Below are positions 15,253 through 23,311 of a DNA stretch of 28,504 nucleotides, one piece after another. Each line of letters begins with the position of its first letter. Position 1 is the stretch's first letter. A model generated the notes under the pieces. It ran no database searches and was not told the origin of the DNA. It saw nothing but the letters and a program-made list of their open reading frames with translations. This DNA is from CAKZYD01 sp039814715 (GTDB lineage: Bacteria; Pseudomonadota; Alphaproteobacteria; Sphingomonadales; CAKZYD01): positions 1-28,504 of the forward strand of contig JBCCAR010000040.1 of NCBI GenBank assembly GCA_039814715.1, in the 5' to 3' direction. The position numbers were made by a program, and so were the translations under genes.

Positions 15253-17253
15253 GTGATTGCCGATAACACCGCCGCTGAAAGCCCCTTCCTCGCAGAACGC
15301 GCCGAGGATGATGTGGCTTGGCACTTTTGGAGCGACAAGACCGTCGCGGTAGCCAAAACGCAAGCAAAGCCTTTGCTCTTGTTCATTGGCTATCAAGGCT
15401 GCCCCTGGACCCGCAAGATGGCAGATGCGTGCTTCCGCCGCGCCGATATTGCAGGCGTGATCGCTGAAGACTTCTTTCCCATCGTCGTCGACGCGCAAGT
15501 GCACCCGGATGTCGATCAGGCCTACCAAGCGGGCGCGCAAGCCCTTGGACTTGAAGGCGGCTGGCCACTTCTTGCGTTTTGTACGCCCGGGGGGCTGCCC
15601 TTTTGGGGCGCGACTTATATGGCGCCCCAAGGCAAAGATAGCCAGCCCGGCCTCAGCGATATCCTGAGCCATCTCAGCGCCGCCTTTCGCGATAGCCAAC
15701 ATGACGTCACTGGAAATGCCGAGCTGGCAAAGGCGCATGTGGCAGACCGCTTTGCTCAGCCCGCTGCCGGACCCTTTGATCCAGAGGTGTTAGACCAGAT
15801 TGCGCCCACCTTTATGGCGCGGATGGACTTGGAACACGGCGGGATTACCGGCGCACCTAAATTTCCCAACACGCCCTATTTTGAGCGGCTCTGGCGCGCC
15901 TACTTGCGCACAGGCAAGGCCGACTACGCCGCCGCTGTCCAGCTGACGTACACCAAGCTCTGCAATGGCGCGCTTTATGATCATATTGGCGGCGGGTTCT
16001 TTCGCTATAGCTTGGATGGACCTTGGACGCAGCCTGATCTTGAAAAGACTCTTTATGATAACGCATTGATATTAAAGGCTTTATGCCATCTTCATGGGAA
16101 CGTTCCGCAGCCGCTCTATGCCGCGCGTATTCGTAACACAGCCGATTTCATCGCCAACGATTTGGGGATGGAAGACCATAGACTTGCTGCTGGCTTGGCC
16201 GCGCCTGACGATCCGTCTGTGTATCACCTAGACCAAGACGCCATACAAAGGCGCATCGCCGCGCCTTTTACACAAGAGAATATAGCTGCTTTTTGCCGAG
16301 CCTACGGCATTGGCGCGGGACCAATACCGACTCGCCAAGAAAGTGAGGAAACGCCCTCCCCCAAAGAGGCCTTGTTATTTGAAGCCATCGCGCTTGAGCT
16401 ACGCAGCAAGCGGCCCACCGCGGACTTGCGCAATGAGCTCATCGTCACCAGCTGGTCCATGCACGCTGTCATCGGTTTGTCCCATGCGGCTAAACTGTTG
16501 CAAGACCCACACCTCTTAGAGAAGGCGGAGCGCAGCTTCCAAGCCATGATTGGGCGCCTCGAGGATATAGACGCCCTGCCCCGTACCCGCTGGGGCGAGA
16601 AGTCTGGCCCCGCTGCTGGGCTTGATGACATTGCAGCAAGCGGCCTCGCGGCCATCACTTTAGCCTGCGCTCTTGATAAGAGCGGATATTTAGTCATTGC
16701 CCAGGCCCTTGGCGATCATTTGCTCGATCGCTTTAGCCATAGCAGCGGCGCGTTTTGTTTTAGCCAGACAGACACGCCGCTTGGGCCCATCTTGCCTGTG
16801 ATGGATCAGCCCGTCCCCTCCGGCAATGCAGTCGCGATTCGATTTTTAAGCCAGCTCAGCCGCATGACAAGCGCGCCGCGCTACAGCGATGCCGCGCTTA
16901 AAGCGCTGACGGCCTTAGGCGGAGAAATACATAATAATTTCATGGGCTTAGGGAGTTTTTTAGCTGCCGGAGAGGATGTAGACGACCCCATCGACATTGG
17001 CTGGTCGCCCGCTGATTTCGATGCCGAAACAATTGCCTGGGCTGTCGCACCGCCCGGCGCCCTGATCATCCCGCCCGCCTTGCAAGAAGGCCACAGCGCC
17101 GCGCCCATCCGCGGCGCTTCAAGCACAGCTGGCCTTGTGCTCTGCCGCAATGATATTGAAAGCACAGCGCTGACCCAGCGCGACGCAGCGATTGACGCCC
17201 TGCGTAACGCCAAGCGGGTTGCCAAAGATGACGGCGGGGGAATGGTCGCATGA
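15253..17253 (+). CDS. DUF255 (YyaL/SSP411-like) thioredoxin-fold and (alpha/alpha) domain protein, CxxC lost
   Basis: The protein (666 residues, from GTG 15253) belongs to the YyaL/spermatogenesis-associated protein 20 family. Residues about 12-150 are a thioredoxin-like domain; the rest resembles an (alpha/alpha)6 barrel of the N-acylglucosamine epimerase type. Family marks include GGWPLLAFCTPGGLPFWGATYM (about 106-127), GAPKFPNTPYF (198-208), DHIGGGFFRYSLDGPW and EKTLYDNA. Key differences are visible. The usual CHWC active site is CPWT (50-53), so the second cysteine is missing. The DREERPD-type motif is DAQVHPD, and the PHFEKMLYDNA-type motif is PDLEKTLYDNA. Redox activity as a CxxC thioredoxin is therefore unlikely. 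The stop overlaps the ATG of the alkyltransferase gene, indicating an operon. Confidence 0.85.
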   Translation: MIADNTAAESPFLAERAEDDVAWHFWSDKTVAVAKTQAKPLLLFIGYQGCPWTRKMADACFRRADIAGVIAEDFFPIVVDAQVHPDVDQAYQAGAQALGLEGGWPLLAFCTPGGLPFWGATYMAPQGKDSQPGLSDILSHLSAAFRDSQHDVTGNAELAKAHVADRFAQPAAGPFDPEVLDQIAPTFMARMDLEHGGITGAPKFPNTPYFERLWRAYLRTGKADYAAAVQLTYTKLCNGALYDHIGGGFFRYSLDGPWTQPDLEKTLYDNALILKALCHLHGNVPQPLYAARIRNTADFIANDLGMEDHRLAAGLAAPDDPSVYHLDQDAIQRRIAAPFTQENIAAFCRAYGIGAGPIPTRQESEETPSPKEALLFEAIALELRSKRPTADLRNELIVTSWSMHAVIGLSHAAKLLQDPHLLEKAERSFQAMIGRLEDIDALPRTRWGEKSGPAAGLDDIAASGLAAITLACALDKSGYLVIAQALGDHLLDRFSHSSGAFCFSQTDTPLGPILPVMDQPVPSGNAVAIRFLSQLSRMTSAPRYSDAALKALTALGGEIHNNFMGLGSFLAAGEDVDDPIDIGWSPADFDAETIAWAVAPPGALIIPPALQEGHSAAPIRGASSTAGLVLCRNDIESTALTQRDAAIDALRNAKRVAKDDGGGMVA

Positions 17254-17708
17254 TCGCACAAAAAACCATCCTCTCCCCCGTGGGCGAGCTCACACTTACA
17301 GATGCGAATGGCGCCATCGTCTCGCTGAACTGGGGCGCCGGGCGCGACCAAGCAAGCACACAGCTTCTAGAAAAGGCCGCGGAGCAGCTTCACGCCTATT
17401 TTGATGGCACGCTGAAAACCTTTGACCTGCCGCTTTCGCCGCCCGTGTCTAACCATGGGCAAACAGTGCTCAACGCCATGCAAAAGATTGGCTATGGCGA
17501 GACGGCCACCTACGCGCATATCGCAGGCGTGGTCGGGTCCAGCCCGCGCGCAGTGGGCGGGGCCTGCGGACGCAACCCAATCCCCATCATCATCCCCTGC
17601 CACCGCGTTTTAAGCGCTGCGGGGATGGGCGGATATTCCGGCGAAGGCGGACTGGAGACAAAACGCGCCCTGCTAGCGCTTGAAGGGGCTTTACAGCGCT
17701 GCATTTGA
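17250..17708 (+). CDS. ogt: Methylated-DNA-[protein]-cysteine S-methyltransferase
   Basis: This 152-residue protein is a direct-reversal DNA repair enzyme that removes alkyl groups from O6 of guanine to its own cysteine. The active-site PCHRV has C117, within NPIPIIIPCHRV. The DNA-binding helix and arginine finger fall in TYAHIAGVVGSSPRAVGGACGRNP (about 88-110, R100). No Ada-type regulatory domain is present, so this is the constitutive Ogt-type form. The start ATG overlaps the stop of the DUF255 gene as ATGA. The symbol ogt is used by type; the exact orthology is not tested. Confidence 0.93.
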   Translation: MIAQKTILSPVGELTLTDANGAIVSLNWGAGRDQASTQLLEKAAEQLHAYFDGTLKTFDLPLSPPVSNHGQTVLNAMQKIGYGETATYAHIAGVVGSSPRAVGGACGRNPIPIIIPCHRVLSAAGMGGYSGEGGLETKRALLALEGALQRCI

Positions 17709-17758
17709 CTTTACACCCTAAGATCAAACCGAGCATTCAGCCATAAAGGAGCGAGAGG

Positions 17759-18463
17759 ATGGCGAGTTTTGATATCGAAATTAACGCGCGCGATGACAGC
17801 GGCACCTTCGGCGCTTATATGGCCAAGCCAGCCACCCTGCCCGCTCCTGCTGTGATCGTGATTCAAGAAATCTTCGGTGTATCAGACCAAATGCGCGCTG
17901 TGGCCGATGCGTATGCAGCCGAAGGGTTCCTCGCCATCTGTCCAGACCTGTTTTGGCGCCAGGAGCCTGGCGTCATGCTCACCGATAAATCCGAAGCAGA
18001 ATGGGACAAAGCCTTCGCCCTTATGAACGGTTTTGATGTGGATAAGGGCATAGAAGATATTCAAGCCACAATTGACGCGGCCAAAGCGCATGACGGCTGC
18101 ACTGGCCAAGTGGGCACCGTTGGGTTCTGCCTCGGCGGCCGCCTGGCTTATCTCAGCGCGTGCCGCACCACGGCAGATGCAAATGTTGGCTATTACGGCG
18201 TTGGCATTGAAGGTCTGCTCGGCGAATCCAAAGCGATCGCGGGACAACTCATCCTGCATATCGCGGAAGAAGATGGCTTTGTGCCCAAAGAAGCGCAGCA
18301 AGCGATCCATGATGGGCTCGATGAGCACGGCGACGTCACGCTCTATGACTATCCCAGCGTGGACCATGCGTTTGCCCGGCCAGACGGGGTGAATTATGAT
18401 GCACCAAGCGCGGCGCTCGCCAATGAGCGCACTTACGACTTCTTCCGCGCAACCTTGAAATAG
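17759..18463 (+). CDS. Dienelactone hydrolase family protein
   Basis: The protein (234 residues) is an alpha/beta hydrolase of the dienelactone hydrolase (carboxymethylenebutenolidase) family. A catalytic triad can be read: C124 in VGFCLGGR, D172 in HIAEEDGFVP and H203 in VDHAFARP. E37 in VIQEIFGV is the residue that orients the cysteine in the family. It lacks a signal peptide, so it is cytoplasmic. The family cleaves cyclic lactones in aromatic degradation, but many members have unknown substrates, and no aromatic pathway genes are near. A GGAG ribosome site precedes the ATG. It is 12 bases upstream of the quinone oxidoreductase gene, likely co-transcribed. Confidence 0.9.
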   Translation: MASFDIEINARDDSGTFGAYMAKPATLPAPAVIVIQEIFGVSDQMRAVADAYAAEGFLAICPDLFWRQEPGVMLTDKSEAEWDKAFALMNGFDVDKGIEDIQATIDAAKAHDGCTGQVGTVGFCLGGRLAYLSACRTTADANVGYYGVGIEGLLGESKAIAGQLILHIAEEDGFVPKEAQQAIHDGLDEHGDVTLYDYPSVDHAFARPDGVNYDAPSAALANERTYDFFRATLK

Positions 18464-18475
18464 AAAGTCACGATC

Positions 18476-19447
18476 ATGAAAGCAGTCAGAGTTCAAACCC
18501 CAGGCGCCGCTGACGTCATGACGGTGGTTGATGTGGAGACCCCGACCCCTGGCGAAGGACAGCTGCTGGTCGATAATAAGGCCATCGGCCTCAACTACAT
18601 TGATGTATACCATCGCTCCGGCGCTTATCCCGTTGATCTGCCGACCGGCATTGGGCTGGAAGCAGGCGCGGTGGTCGAGGCTGTTGGTCCGGGCGTTACG
18701 GATTTCGCCGCCGGCGATAGAGTGGCCTACTGTCTTGGCCCGCTTGGCGCCTACGCGCAAAAGCATGTCGTGAACGCCAAAACCATCGCCAAATTGCCAG
18801 ATGCGATTGCGTTCGAGACCGCGGCGGCGATGATGCTAAAGGGTTGTACAGCTGAATATCTGCTTAAGCGGACATATCCAGTTAAAAAAGGTGATTGGGT
18901 CCTATTTCATGCAGCCGCTGGCGGTGTTGGCCTGATTGCGGGACAATGGCTCGCCCATATCGGCGCGCACGCCATTGGGACAGCAGGATCGGCCGAAAAA
19001 TGCGCACTGGCAAAGGCGCACGGCTATGCACATGTCATTAACTATCAAAGCGAAGATTTTGTTGCGCGGGTGAAAGAGATTACGGGCGGCGCCGGTGTTC
19101 ATGTGGTCTATGACGGCGTTGGCGCCTCCACCTTTGATCGCTCACTCGATTGCCTCGGCAAATATGGCATGATGGTCTCTTATGGCAATGCGTCTGGTCC
19201 TGTTGATGCGCTCAACACAGGCCTGCTTGCGCAAAAGGGTTCACTCTATGTTACTCGCCCTACACTCTTTACGTACTATGGCGATTATGACGAGGCCCAA
19301 CAAGGCTACGCTGCTCTTTTTGATGTCGTGTCCTCTGGCGCCGTTAAGATCAACATAGAGCAGCGCTATCCCTTAGCTGACATCGTCCAAGCGCATAAAG
19401 ATTTAGAAGGCCGCAAAACCGTCGGCTCCACCATCATCTTGCCGTGA
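18476..19447 (+). CDS. NADPH:quinone oxidoreductase, zinc-free MDR family (QorA-like)
   Basis: The protein (323 residues) belongs to the zeta-crystallin/QorA branch of the medium-chain dehydrogenase/reductases, which reduce quinones with NADPH. Typical segments are GLNYIDVYHRSGAYP (38-52), PTGIGLEAGAVVEAVGPGV (56-74) and the Rossmann motif AAAGGVG (146-152), followed by GTAGSAEKCALAKAHGY. No catalytic zinc ligands are seen, as expected for this branch. The short spacing after the dienelactone hydrolase gene suggests one transcript. The end of the operon is about 19.45 kb. Substrate range cannot be read from sequence. Confidence 0.92.
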   Translation: MKAVRVQTPGAADVMTVVDVETPTPGEGQLLVDNKAIGLNYIDVYHRSGAYPVDLPTGIGLEAGAVVEAVGPGVTDFAAGDRVAYCLGPLGAYAQKHVVNAKTIAKLPDAIAFETAAAMMLKGCTAEYLLKRTYPVKKGDWVLFHAAAGGVGLIAGQWLAHIGAHAIGTAGSAEKCALAKAHGYAHVINYQSEDFVARVKEITGGAGVHVVYDGVGASTFDRSLDCLGKYGMMVSYGNASGPVDALNTGLLAQKGSLYVTRPTLFTYYGDYDEAQQGYAALFDVVSSGAVKINIEQRYPLADIVQAHKDLEGRKTVGSTIILP

Positions 19448-19512
19448 CTCTGTAAAGACCGCGCAGCTGTCATAACGGACTGCGACTTGCGTATTAATGC
19501 GAAACATTATCA

Positions 19513-19541
19513 TTGACAGGTATTCTCAATAGCAGCATAGT
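19513..19541 (+). promoter_or_regulatory. Probable promoter of the bfd-like gene with an iron-box-like upstream region
   Basis: TTGACA (19513-19518) is followed after 17 bases by CATAGT (19536-19541), a reasonable sigma-70-type promoter 26 bases before the bfd start. Just upstream, aacattatcattgaca reads on the other strand as AATGATAATG, part of the Fur-box consensus. Iron control of bfd would be expected. The regulator (Fur, Irr or RirA type) cannot be chosen from sequence alone. Confidence 0.5.
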
Positions 19542-19566
19542 GCAGAGGATATTAGGAACGAGTCGC

Positions 19567-19749
19567 ATGATTGTTTGTATTTGTAATTCTCTCAACGAGA
19601 AAAAGATCAAGTCAGCCATCGAAAGCGGGGCAACGACGCCCGGCCGCGTCTATGCCGCAAACGGTACAAAAATGTGCTGCGGTCAGTGCCGTCCTGATAT
19701 CGATATGATGATCTCAAAAACGAAGGGAGCCGCCCACACAGCACGCTAA
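19567..19749 (+). CDS. bfd: Bacterioferritin-associated ferredoxin (Bfd-like [2Fe-2S] protein)
   Basis: The protein is only 60 residues and begins MIVCICNSLNEKKIKSAIES. The cluster ligands of the BFD family are visible: C4 and C6 in VCIC, and C38 and C41 in CCGQC (an extra C37 is adjacent). Bfd donates electrons to bacterioferritin to release stored iron. The start was chosen at ATG 19567 because upstream residues in the same frame (MTGILNSS) are not family-like and cover the promoter. The bfr gene follows 74 bases later on the same strand, the expected partner. It is probably regulated with iron. Confidence 0.9.
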   Translation: MIVCICNSLNEKKIKSAIESGATTPGRVYAANGTKMCCGQCRPDIDMMISKTKGAAHTAR

Positions 19750-19784
19750 TACTTTCCTTTTCCGCGATAGTTCTATATGTGGAA

Positions 19785-19806
19785 CTCAGATTATATTGAT
19801 TCTGAG
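19785..19806. promoter_or_regulatory. Operator-like inverted repeat upstream of bfr
   Basis: CTCAGA (19785-19790) and TCTGAG (19801-19806) form a 6-base inverted repeat around ttatattgat. A -10-like TATATT (19792-19797) lies inside the spacer, and the bfr ribosome site (GGAGA, 19811-19815) follows at once. A repressor bound here would block a bfr promoter. An iron-responsive or Rrf2-type regulator such as RirA or IscR is a natural guess, but the motif does not identify one. Confidence 0.4.
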
Positions 19807-19823
19807 AACAGGAGACTTTTACC

Positions 19824-20315
19824 GTGAAGGGCGATCCTCAGGTTATTAAACACCTTAACATTATTCTAAAAAATGAACTGACGGCCATTAATCAATACTT
19901 CCTCCATTCGCGCATGCTGATGGACTGGGGCGTATCCGAACTTGGCAAGAAAGAATACGAAGAATCCATCGATGAGATGAAGCACGCCGATAAGCTGATC
20001 GAGCGCATTTTATTCCTCGGCGGCCTGCCCAACCTGCAAGATCTTGGCAAGCTCTTCATTGGCGAAGACGTCAAAGAAATTCTCGAATGCGACCTGAAGA
20101 TGGAACACAAGGCCCATCCTGATCTACAAGACGCGGTCGAGTATGCTGAAAAAGTCCGGGATTATGTTAGCCGCGATCTCTTTGCTTATATTCTAGAGTC
20201 TGAAGAAGAGCATATCGATTGGCTGGAAACCCAGCTTGATCTGGTCGAGCGTATTGGCCTAGAGCGGTTCACGCTGCTGCAAAGCCAGCCCAATGCTTCC
20301 AGTGCAATGGACTGA
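19824..20315 (+). CDS. bfr: Bacterioferritin
   Basis: The protein (163 residues, GTG start after GGAGA) is a haem-containing ferritin that oxidises Fe2+ and stores iron in a 24-subunit shell. The diiron ligands are all present: E18, E51, H54, E94, E127 and H130, with Y25 nearby. M52 is the haem ligand at the subunit interface. The length and the internal features (LTAINQYFLHSRML, EMKHADKLIERILFLGGLPN, ESEEEHIDWLETQLDL) are normal; it carries a short, variable tail after residue 155. It pairs with bfd immediately upstream and is followed by an intrinsic terminator. Confidence 0.98.
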   Translation: MKGDPQVIKHLNIILKNELTAINQYFLHSRMLMDWGVSELGKKEYEESIDEMKHADKLIERILFLGGLPNLQDLGKLFIGEDVKEILECDLKMEHKAHPDLQDAVEYAEKVRDYVSRDLFAYILESEEEHIDWLETQLDLVERIGLERFTLLQSQPNASSAMD

Positions 20316-20338
20316 TTGAGCCTCAACCCTCTCATTCT

Positions 20339-20376
20339 AAAGCCGGTGGCCGGGTCCTCTCGTCACCGGTTTTTTT
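20339..20376 (+). terminator. Rho-independent terminator of bfr
   Basis: CCGGTG (20343-20348) pairs with CACCGG (20364-20369) and is followed by seven Ts (20370-20376); the A-tract before the stem adds base pairs with the T-tract. It begins about 25 bases after the bfr stop codon. This closes the bfd-bfr unit. Confidence 0.85.
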
Positions 20377-20584
20377 ATGTGACTGTGACACACTGCGCGC
20401 CAGCAATCTGCGTTTTTGTGAACAGCCTTCATCTTTTACCGTAGACGCGTACTTTCCGTTCCGCCGCGTCAAGATATCGCTCGCAAATTCACATGAGGCA
20501 CGCATCGTGGCCTAGACACAGCGCGATTTAAGATGAACGATTGCGTGTTCGTTTCGAAACAGCGAGGCCAATTGGAGAGGACCC

Positions 20585-21043
20585 GTGTACGACATCGCTA
20601 AGTTTCTGCATTTGACGGGTTTCGCCATGCTCATGGGCAACATTACAGTCACAGCGATTTGGAAAGTGTTCGCAGACCGCAATGGCGACGCGGCCGTCCT
20701 ATCCTTCGCGCAAAAGCTTGTTACCTACACTGATTGGTCAATGACCTTTTGGGGCGTCGTCCTGATTATGGGGGGCGGGTACACCATGTCTGCAATGAGC
20801 GGTTATCGCCTCACCGAAGGATGGCTTCTTTGGTCTCAAATCCTCTTTGTCATATCGGGCGGTATTTGGCTTTCAGTCCTCGTTCCTATCCAGATAAAAC
20901 AGGCACAGTTGGCCCGAACCTTCGACACGCATCGCGTACCAGAGCAATATCGCCAGATGTCTCGCAAGTGGATCATGTTTGGGTTGATCAGCACCGTCCC
21001 GTTGCTCGTCGCGACCTGGCTAATGATCACCAAACCATTTTAA
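20585..21043 (+). CDS. DUF2269 family integral membrane protein
   Basis: The protein (152 residues, GTG start after TTGGAGAGG) has four predicted membrane segments, at about residues 7-26, 51-71, 80-102 and 129-148. The conserved histidine H9 in KFLHLTGF and the loop GYRLTEGWLLWSQILFVISG fit the DUF2269 predicted-membrane family, whose function is unknown. Distant similarity to HemJ/CopD-like four-helix proteins is possible, but the specific conserved residues of HemJ are absent. The gene stands alone and its end lies 11 bases from the end of the convergent PEP-CTERM gene. Confidence 0.72.
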   Translation: MYDIAKFLHLTGFAMLMGNITVTAIWKVFADRNGDAAVLSFAQKLVTYTDWSMTFWGVVLIMGGGYTMSAMSGYRLTEGWLLWSQILFVISGGIWLSVLVPIQIKQAQLARTFDTHRVPEQYRQMSRKWIMFGLISTVPLLVATWLMITKPF

Positions 21044-21054
21044 GACATGCGCTG

Positions 21055-21801
21055 CTATCGGCGCCGGCGCACCATCACCAAGCCACCCAGACCCAGGATT
21101 AACAACGCAAAGCTCTCTGGCTCAGCCACCACCGCGCTACCACTTTGGGACGCACGCACATCTAAGGTGCCGCCAGAGATGGACAGGCTGTAAAAGCCCG
21201 ACTCCAAAACATATGACGCGGTATCGCCTTGCTCTGTGATCGGGAACGTCACCGGCAGGGGGCCTGTCGTTGGTACAACCAAAGCTGATACTTGAGCTCG
21301 GCGGGCAATTATGATGCGTTCCTCTTGGGCAAGCGTAATGGCGTTCAGCGATGATGATGCTTCAGCGATTTCCATGCCGCCATCGCCAATGATCGTGACG
21401 GTGCGCTGCATTAAGCTCTCGAGAGACACCGTGACGGTCGCTGTTGCTTCTACGTCTATAAAGAGTTTGCGGTTTGTATCGACAAGTTTGTTGCTTGCCG
21501 AGCCGTCAAATGCGGTCGCTCCCTCAACTTTTTGCACCTCTACGGTGCAGATTGATCCGCCTTCACAGCCATCGCTCCAGTTCTCGCTAGATGCCCCTTG
21601 GAGAGAGCCGATGCCAATGACGGAATCATGGGCGGCTATGTTACCATTTTGAAAGCCCGCGAAGTTGGCGGCCCCGTCAAGCGTAAACGTGAAATGCTCT
21701 TAGATCTCAGCAACGGCCGTTGTTGGCATCGCACCGGCTTGGACTATTGTCGGCGCCGCACACATTATCACCGCAGCAACGGTACTAAACATTTTTCTCA
21801 T
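21055..21801 (-). pseudogene. PEP-CTERM-type exported protein gene interrupted by an in-frame TAA
   Basis: One frame can be read from ATG 21801 to the stop at 21055, with a single TAA at 21702-21700 (codon 34). Before it is a clear signal peptide (MRKMFSTVAAVIMCAAP, then TIVQAGA). After it the frame continues with EHFTFTLDGAANFAG and a polar, strand-rich body. The C-terminus is AEPESFALLILGLGGLVMVRRRR-like, a PEP-CTERM sorting tail (motif, membrane helix, arginine cluster) in which the first P of PEP is A. Such proteins are processed by exosortase, whose gene is not here. A single change such as CAA to TAA would explain the stop. Recent loss, a sequencing error, or restart at a downstream codon such as GTG 21537 (160 residues, no signal) are the alternatives. 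Confidence 0.75.
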
Positions 21802-21944
21802 AGGGACTACTCCACAACGCAACACAAAAAACACGTTCTGCAATAACCGTACCACAACCGAAACAATGGCTGGTTTAAAGGAGTTTGAATGCTAGCTATC
21901 TTGAGACTGTAATCAAAACCGACACTCTTGACGATTCAATGCCC

Positions 21945-23201
21945 TTACTGGTTCATCGCCGTGAAGAAGTCTTCGTTCGTGGTCGAATTCTTCATCTTAT
22001 CGAGCAGGAATTCCATGGCATCGACGGTGCCCATCTGCATCAAGATACGGCGCAGGACCCACATTTTTGCGAGGGTTCCTTTATCGACCAGTAGCTCTTC
22101 TTTGCGCGTCCCGGATTTACCAACATCGATGGAAGGGAAGATGCGTTTGTCCGCGACTTTCCGGTCCAGAACGATTTCAGAGTTACCCGTCCCTTTAAAC
22201 TCTTCAAAGATCACTTCATCCATCCGGCTACCGGTATCAATCAACGCAGTTGCGATGATAGACAGCGAGCCACCTTCTTCGATGTTGCGCGCTGCGCCGA
22301 AGAAACGCTTAGGCCGCTGCAGCGCGTTGGCATCTACGCCGCCGGTCAGGACTTTCCCAGACGATGGCACTACGGTGTTGTACGCGCGCGCCAGGCGAGT
22401 GATGGAATCCAGCAAGATCACAACGTCGCGTTTGTGCTCAACCAGGCGCTTGGCTTTCTCCAGCACCATATCCGTCACTTGAACATGGCGGCTAGCGGGT
22501 TCGTCAAAGGTGGAGGAAATCACCTCGCCCTTCACAGAGCGCTGCATATCGGTCACTTCTTCAGGCCGCTCGTCAATCAGCAGCACGATCAAATACACGT
22601 CAGGATGATTATGCGTAATCGCATGCGCAATGTTTTGCAGCAGAACGGTTTTACCCGTGCGCGGCGGCGCGACGATCAACGCACGCTGGCCTTTGCCTTG
22701 CGGCGCGATGATATCAATCACGCGCGCAGATTTGTCTTTCTTGGTGGGATCGCCCACATCGAGCGTGAATTTTGATTCAGGATATAGCGGTGTGAGGTTG
22801 TCGAAGTTCACCCGCTGGCGCACTTGTTCAGGCGCATCAAAGTTGATGGTGTTGACCTTGACGAGCGCAAAGTACCGCTCGTTGTCTTTCGGCGCGCGAA
22901 TTTCGCCATCTACAGTATCGCCCGTGCGCAAACCAAAGCGGCGAATTTGGCTGGGGCTCACATAGATATCATCGGGTCCAGCGAGATAATTCGCTTCTGG
23001 CGAGCGCAGAAAGCCAAAGCCATCTGAAAGAATTTCAATTACCCCGCCACCAGAAATCTCATTGCCTTGCTCAGCGAAGGACTTGAGAATTTCAAACATC
23101 ATGTCCTGCTTGCGCATGGTTGATGCATTTTCAATGCCCAGCTCTTCTGCAAGAGAGAGCAGTTCAGCAGGGCTTTTTTCTTTAAGGTCTTGGAGATTCA
23201 T
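21945..23201 (-). CDS. rho: Transcription termination factor Rho
   Basis: Rho (418 residues from ATG 23201) is the hexameric RNA-dependent ATPase that terminates transcripts. The N-terminal Rho domain is short and begins MNLQDLKEKSPAELLSLAEE; the RNA-binding OSB fold includes the RNP1-like GFGFLRSP (61-68). The Walker A motif APPRTGKT spans 178-185 and the remaining ATPase core, including LLIDERPEEVTDMQR, is intact. A longer frame from 23261 adds 20 residues that do not look like Rho. It follows hemJ on the same strand after a 237-base leader containing two perfect hairpins. Rho is often autoregulated, so this leader is a candidate control element. Confidence 0.98.
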   Translation of the reverse strand: MNLQDLKEKSPAELLSLAEELGIENASTMRKQDMMFEILKSFAEQGNEISGGGVIEILSDGFGFLRSPEANYLAGPDDIYVSPSQIRRFGLRTGDTVDGEIRAPKDNERYFALVKVNTINFDAPEQVRQRVNFDNLTPLYPESKFTLDVGDPTKKDKSARVIDIIAPQGKGQRALIVAPPRTGKTVLLQNIAHAITHNHPDVYLIVLLIDERPEEVTDMQRSVKGEVISSTFDEPASRHVQVTDMVLEKAKRLVEHKRDVVILLDSITRLARAYNTVVPSSGKVLTGGVDANALQRPKRFFGAARNIEEGGSLSIIATALIDTGSRMDEVIFEEFKGTGNSEIVLDRKVADKRIFPSIDVGKSGTRKEELLVDKGTLAKMWVLRRILMQMGTVDAMEFLLDKMKNSTTNEDFFTAMNQ

Positions 23202-23311
23202 TGGATGGCGTCTTTTGATGTGGGAAAGAGATGAGCGAATATGGATAAGGGCGAAAAGCACTTAAGAATGGCGAAAAGAGAAACGACCATCGGTGGCAGG
23301 GCAAGACCCGC

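Noticed and set aside
17882..18766. Long antisense frame of 294 codons opposite dienelactone hydrolase and quinone oxidoreductase
   Set aside because: It is a complement-frame shadow of two recognised enzymes and has no family features.
20551..20560. 10-base palindrome GTTTCGAAAC upstream of the DUF2269 gene
   Set aside because: It might be an operator, but a single short palindrome without a second copy or identifiable regulator is not enough.
21802..21944. Intrinsic terminator after rho
   Set aside because: A T-run occurs on the minus strand in this gap, but only a weak 3-base stem precedes it.
23202..23261. Extension of the Rho frame to 23261
   Set aside because: MNLQDLKEK at 23201 is the recognised Rho start, and the added residues are not Rho-like.
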